Assembly (NCBI GenBank): GCA_048370855.1
Contig: DBGEOK010000008.1
Coordinates: 1-64,000, forward strand
Length of the DNA stretch: 64,000 nucleotides
Direction: 5' to 3'
Origin: Limiplasma sp048370855
Lineage (GTDB): Bacteria; Bacillota; Clostridia; Christensenellales; Aristaeellaceae
The notes under the pieces are model-generated. The model ran no database searches. It was not told where the DNA came from and worked only from the letters and a program-made list of their open reading frames with translations. Shown here piece by piece: positions 60,153-64,000 of this stretch (position 1 is the first letter of the stretch; the number at the start of each line of letters is the position of its first letter). A program made the translations under genes and the position numbers.

Positions 60153-61418
60153 TTGCAACTGCGGTTAAACCAAGCGACGGCGTACGTTAAAGGTCGGCTA
60201 TGCAAGCTCGATGTAGCCTGCGCGCAGGGCCGGCTCGTTGATATTTCCTCCATTCCCAATCCAGAGCCCGCCGACGTGCCGGCGCGGGCCAATCTGCTGT
60301 TGATTCCGGGTCTTGTTGATGTTCATGTGCATCTTCGGGAGCCGGGTTTTTTTTATAAAGAAACGATTGAAACCGGCACGCGGGCGGCCGCGCGGGGAGG
60401 CTATACCGCCGTGTGCGCCATGCCCAACCTGAACCCCGCCCCCGATACGCCGGAGCATGTACGGGCGCAGTGGGAGATCATCCAAAAAAAGGCGCGCGTG
60501 CGCGTTTATCCCTACGGCTGCATCAGCATGGGGCAAAAGGGCGGCGGCGAGCTATGCGATTACGCCGCGCTCAGGCCGTATGTCGTCGCCTATTCGGACG
60601 ACGGGCGCGGAATCCAGGAGGAAAGCACCATGCGCGAGGCCATGGAGCGCGTCAAGGCGGCGGGCGGCCTTCTGGCCGCGCACTGCGAGGACGAAAGCCT
60701 GCTTGACGGCGGCTATATTCATGACGGAGCCTATGCCAGGGCGCACGGCCATCGCGGCATTTCCAGCGAGAGCGAATGGCGGCAGGTAGAGCGCGATCTG
60801 CGGCTGGCCAAAGAGACGGGCTGCCGCTACCATGTATGCCATGTTTCCACCAAGGAAAGCGTATCCCTGATCCGCAGGGCGAAGCGGGAGGGCGTGGACG
60901 TAACGTGCGAAACCGCGCCGCATTACATCTTGCTTTGCGACGAGGACCTCAGGGAAGACGGTCGTTTTAAAATGAACCCGCCCCTTCGCGGCGCGGCGGA
61001 TCGAGACGCGCTGCTGGAGGGGCTGCTGGACGGTACGGTGGACATCATCGCAACCGATCACGCGCCGCACAGCGCCGAGGAAAAGAGCCGCGGGCTGGAA
61101 AAGAGCCTGATGGGCGTAACAGGGCTGGAATGCGCGTTTCCCGCGCTCTACGCCGGGCTTGTCAAGCCGGGCAAGGTCCCGCTGGAACGCGTCGTTCAGG
61201 CGATGACGGACGCGCCGCGCGCGCGCTTCGGCCTGACTCCGGTTGACCTGGATTCGGGCGGCGCGGAGGACTTTGCCGTGTTTGATTTAGACGACGAGTA
61301 TACGCTGAATCCCAAGGAATTTGCGTCACAGGGGCGGGCTACCCCCTTTGCGGGCATGCGCGTTCAGGGACGGTGTATCCATACTTCAGTGGGAGGGAAA
61401 ACGGTATGGCAATGCTAG
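60153..61418 (+). CDS. pyrC: Dihydroorotase
   Basis: 421 residues; carbamoyl-aspartate to dihydroorotate. Metal motif GLVDVHVHLREPGF, GYTAVCAMPNLNPAPDT, AHCED, and DHAPHSAEEK with the catalytic Asp. TTG 60153 chosen for GGGGAG upstream; an in-frame GTG at 60120 lacks a site. Overlaps carA by 13 bases. Confidence 0.95.
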   Translation: MQLRLNQATAYVKGRLCKLDVACAQGRLVDISSIPNPEPADVPARANLLLIPGLVDVHVHLREPGFFYKETIETGTRAAARGGYTAVCAMPNLNPAPDTPEHVRAQWEIIQKKARVRVYPYGCISMGQKGGGELCDYAALRPYVVAYSDDGRGIQEESTMREAMERVKAAGGLLAAHCEDESLLDGGYIHDGAYARAHGHRGISSESEWRQVERDLRLAKETGCRYHVCHVSTKESVSLIRRAKREGVDVTCETAPHYILLCDEDLREDGRFKMNPPLRGAADRDALLEGLLDGTVDIIATDHAPHSAEEKSRGLEKSLMGVTGLECAFPALYAGLVKPGKVPLERVVQAMTDAPRARFGLTPVDLDSGGAEDFAVFDLDDEYTLNPKEFASQGRATPFAGMRVQGRCIHTSVGGKTVWQC

Positions 61419-62506
61419 GCAAGCCGCGCATGCTGGTGATGGAGAACGGCAGCGCGCACAGGGGTACCGCCTTTGGCGCAGCTTGCGACGCGGTTTGCGA
61501 GCTGGTGTTCAACACCTCCATGGTAGGCTATCAGGAGATTGTAACCGATCCCAGCTATACCGAGCAAACGGTCGTGATGACCTATCCGCTCATCGGCAAT
61601 TACGGCATGACGGACGAGGATAACGAAACCCGCGTGCCCACGATGGGCGGGCTGGTGGTGCGCGAATACTGCGATATGCCGAGCAATTTCCGGTATACCA
61701 AGACCCTGTCTGAAATTTTAGAGGAAAACGGGATTCCGGGGCTTCAAGGCGTGGATACAAGGAGGATTTGCCGCATGATCCGCAGCGAGGGAAGCCAGCG
61801 CGCCCTTCTTTGCGACGCGGACACGCCCGTGCGGGAGGCCCTGGAGCGCGTTCGCGCGTACAGCCTCCCGACGGACTGCGTCAGCCGCGTGAGCTGCAAG
61901 AAAAAATGGTACGCGCGCACGCCCAACCCACGCTTCAGCATCGTCGCAATCGACTGCGGCATCAAGCTCAACATCATTCGCAAGCTGAACCTGTACGGGT
62001 GTAACGTGACCATCGTGCCCTACGACACGCCCGCCGATACCATCCTGAGCTTTCATCCGGACGGGCTGTTTCTTTCCAACGGACCCGGAAACCCGGAGGA
62101 CGTGAAGCCGGCGATCCGGACCGTACAGGCCCTGCGAGGGCGGCTCCCCATTTTCGGCATCTGCCTGGGGCACCAGATCATCAGCCTTGCGTGCGGAGCC
62201 AAGACCTTCAAGATGAAGTTCGGCCATCGGGGCGGCAACCATCCCGTTCGGGAGCTGGATACTGGAAGGATTGAAATGACAAGCCAAAACCACTCCTTTG
62301 CCGTGGACGCGGCCTCGCTGGACGGTACGGGCCTTCGCATGACGCACCAAAACCTGTTGGACGGCACGCCGGAGGGCATGGAAAACAGGAGGGACAAGCT
62401 GCTGAGCGTCCAATACCACCCGGAGAGCGCCCCCGGTCCCCAGGACAGCGCCTACCTGTTCGACCGCTTCATTCACATGATGGAGGAGGAGAGAAAGCAT
62501 GCCTAA
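61406..62506 (+). CDS. carA: Carbamoyl-phosphate synthase small subunit
   Basis: 366 residues, glutaminase subunit. Class I amidotransferase triad: FGICLGHQIISLA (catalytic Cys) and QYHPES (His-x-Glu). ATG 61406 has GGGAGGG upstream. Supplies ammonia to CarB through a tunnel. Overlaps carB by 8 bases. Confidence 0.97.
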   Translation: MAMLGKPRMLVMENGSAHRGTAFGAACDAVCELVFNTSMVGYQEIVTDPSYTEQTVVMTYPLIGNYGMTDEDNETRVPTMGGLVVREYCDMPSNFRYTKTLSEILEENGIPGLQGVDTRRICRMIRSEGSQRALLCDADTPVREALERVRAYSLPTDCVSRVSCKKKWYARTPNPRFSIVAIDCGIKLNIIRKLNLYGCNVTIVPYDTPADTILSFHPDGLFLSNGPGNPEDVKPAIRTVQALRGRLPIFGICLGHQIISLACGAKTFKMKFGHRGGNHPVRELDTGRIEMTSQNHSFAVDAASLDGTGLRMTHQNLLDGTPEGMENRRDKLLSVQYHPESAPGPQDSAYLFDRFIHMMEEERKHA

Positions 62507-64000
62507 GCGCGCCGATATTCACCGCATCCTGGTGATTGGCTCCGGCCCGATTGTAATCGGCCAGGCGGCGGAATTTGATTACGCGGGCACGCAGGCATGC
62601 CTTGCGCTGCGCGAGGAGGGCTACGAGGTGATCCTCGTCAACTCCAACCCCGCCACCATCATGACGGATACGGACATCGCGGATAAGGTATACATGGAGC
62701 CCCTGACGCTGGAATACGTCGCCAAGATCCTTCGCTACGAACGCCCGGACGCGATTTTGCCCGGCCTGGGCGGACAAACGGGCCTGAACCTCGCCATGCA
62801 GCTTGAGCGCAAGGGCGTGCTGGCGGAGTGCCAGGTGGAAATCCTGGGCACCAGCTTTGAAAGCATCGAGATGGCCGAGGACAGGGAAAAGTTCAAAGAG
62901 CTGTGCATGCGCCTCCACGAGCCCGTGCTGCCCTCCACCATCGCCACCACGCTGGAGGAGGGGCTGCGGGCCGCCGCCGACATCGGGTATCCCGTGGTGC
63001 TTAGGCCCGCGTTTACCCTGGGCGGAACCGGAGGCGGCTTTGCGGATAACGAGGAGGAGCTTGCCGAGCTGTGCGGGCACGCGCTCAAGCTGTCCCCCGT
63101 GCATCAGGTGCTGGTGGAAAAGAGCATCAAGGGCTATAAGGAAATCGAGTACGAGGTGATGCGCGACCATAACGATACCGCCATCACCATTTGCAATATG
63201 GAAAACCTCGACCCCGTGGGCGTGCATACGGGGGATTCCATCGTGCTGTGCCCCAGCCAGACGCTGACCAACAAGGAATACCATATGCTGCGCGACAGCG
63301 CGCTGAAAATGATCCGCGCGCTGAAGATCGAGGGCGGCTGTAACGTCCAGTTCGCGCTGGACCCATACAGCTTTCAATATTATCTGATCGAGGTCAACCC
63401 GCGCGTATCCCGTTCCTCCGCGCTGGCGAGCAAGGCCAGCGGGTATCCCATCGCGCGCGTGTCCGCCAAGGTGGCGGTGGGGCTTGGGCTGGAGGAAATC
63501 CGGCTGGCCAACACGCCCGCGTGCTTTGAGCCCGCGCTGGACTATGTGGTCAGCAAAATCGCGCGCTTTCCGTTTGATAAGCTGGAGGGCGCGAGCAACC
63601 GGCTGAGCACGCAGATGAAGGCGACCGGAGAGGTGATGAGCGTCGGCCGCACGATCGAGGAAAGCTTGCTCAAGGCGGTTCGTTCCCTTGAGGTGGGGGC
63701 TTGCCATCTGTACAGCGCCCGCTTTGACCCTATGTCCGACGAGGAGCTGCTGAGCTATATCCGCGAGGGCACGGACGACCGGCTGTTCGCCATTGCCCAG
63801 CTCGTGCGCAACGGGGTTGATTTAGGGCTGATTTACGACCAGACGCGCATTGATATGCTGTTTTTGGAGAAGATCAAAAACATTGTGGAAGCGGAGCCCG
63901 AGCTCGCGCACGGGAAGCGGGACGCGGAGACGCTGCGCCGCCTGAAGCGCATGGGCTTCAGCGACAAGTACATCGGCCAGGCATGGGGCATGACGGAACA
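62499..64000 (+). CDS. carB: Carbamoyl-phosphate synthase large subunit (5-prime part)
   Basis: First 500 residues visible; the gene runs off the window. VIGSGPIVIGQAAEFDYAGTQACLALREEGYEVILVNSNPATIMTD, GLGGQTGLNLA and the ATP-grasp residues (RPAFTLGGTGGG, EVNPRVSRSSALASKA) of the first synthetase half are present. Makes carbamoyl phosphate for pyrimidine and arginine synthesis. Confidence 0.98.
   Translation, partial: MPKRADIHRILVIGSGPIVIGQAAEFDYAGTQACLALREEGYEVILVNSNPATIMTDTDIADKVYMEPLTLEYVAKILRYERPDAILPGLGGQTGLNLAMQLERKGVLAECQVEILGTSFESIEMAEDREKFKELCMRLHEPVLPSTIATTLEEGLRAAADIGYPVVLRPAFTLGGTGGGFADNEEELAELCGHALKLSPVHQVLVEKSIKGYKEIEYEVMRDHNDTAITICNMENLDPVGVHTGDSIVLCPSQTLTNKEYHMLRDSALKMIRALKIEGGCNVQFALDPYSFQYYLIEVNPRVSRSSALASKASGYPIARVSAKVAVGLGLEEIRLANTPACFEPALDYVVSKIARFPFDKLEGASNRLSTQMKATGEVMSVGRTIEESLLKAVRSLEVGACHLYSARFDPMSDEELLSYIREGTDDRLFAIAQLVRNGVDLGLIYDQTRIDMLFLEKIKNIVEAEPELAHGKRDAETLRRLKRMGFSDKYIGQAWGMTE

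Overview
The window looks like a chromosomal segment of a GC-rich member of the Clostridia (Bacillota). Support comes from the gene content: a complete S10/spc ribosomal cluster in Gram-positive order with zinc-type S14, a KOW-domain protein between map and infA, adenylate kinase with a Cys-rich zinc lid, scpA/scpB beside a site-2 protease, and many TTG/GTG starts behind strong AGGAGG sites. I cannot name a genus. The plus-strand promoters are close to sigma-A consensus with 17-base spacers.

Layout. 1-290: one end of an IS1-family insertion sequence. 0.7-4.1 kb: response regulator, ABC ATPase, ABC permease and histidine kinase, a typical peptide-antibiotic or stress-sensing module. 4.6-13.3 kb: membrane-anchored glycerophosphodiester phosphodiesterase, DUF3795 protein, site-2 protease with scpAB, coiled-coil membrane protein, metallophosphoesterase and two-subunit iron-sulfur fumarase. 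13.4-15.8 kb: polar amino acid ABC transporter. 16.4-19.9 kb: HAD phosphatase, L,D-transpeptidase and an MbfA-like iron protein. 20.3-32.7 kb, minus strand: FAD oxidoreductase, trpS, a paired small DMT/SMR transporter, recJ, and a surface-glycan group (FAD amine-oxidase/mutase-like protein, ATP-grasp enzyme, flippase, DegT aminotransferase, GT2). A GT39-type membrane glycosyltransferase diverges from it. 34.5-48.0 kb: rpsJ to rpmJ with secY, adk, map and infA. The usual rpsM-rpsK-rpsD-rpoA-rplQ tail is missing. 48.3-56.3 kb: small lipoprotein, pyrophosphatase, a secreted duplicated-domain protein, a 974-residue zinc-ribbon/37-residue-repeat membrane protein, an acyltransferase and an M29 aminopeptidase. 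57.0-59.7 kb: rfbA, rfbB and a GNAT protein. 60.1 kb to the edge: pyrC-carA-carB (carB cut by the window end).

The most novel signal is in the intergenic DNA. Four copies of one miniature element (about 140-200 bp) lie at 4136, 6569, 15836 and 20056. Each starts with CAG and ends with CTG, has GTCGAAAAA-type inverted ends, and is flanked directly by 14-24 bp direct repeats that are mostly hairpin sequences. That is the signature of a non-autonomous transposon with long target-site duplications. A second dispersed family (27.8, 49.5, 56.7 and 59.9 kb) is a conserved set of three hairpins with at least one compensatory base-pair change. Short tandem duplications occupy the rpmJ leader and the rfbA-rfbB gap.
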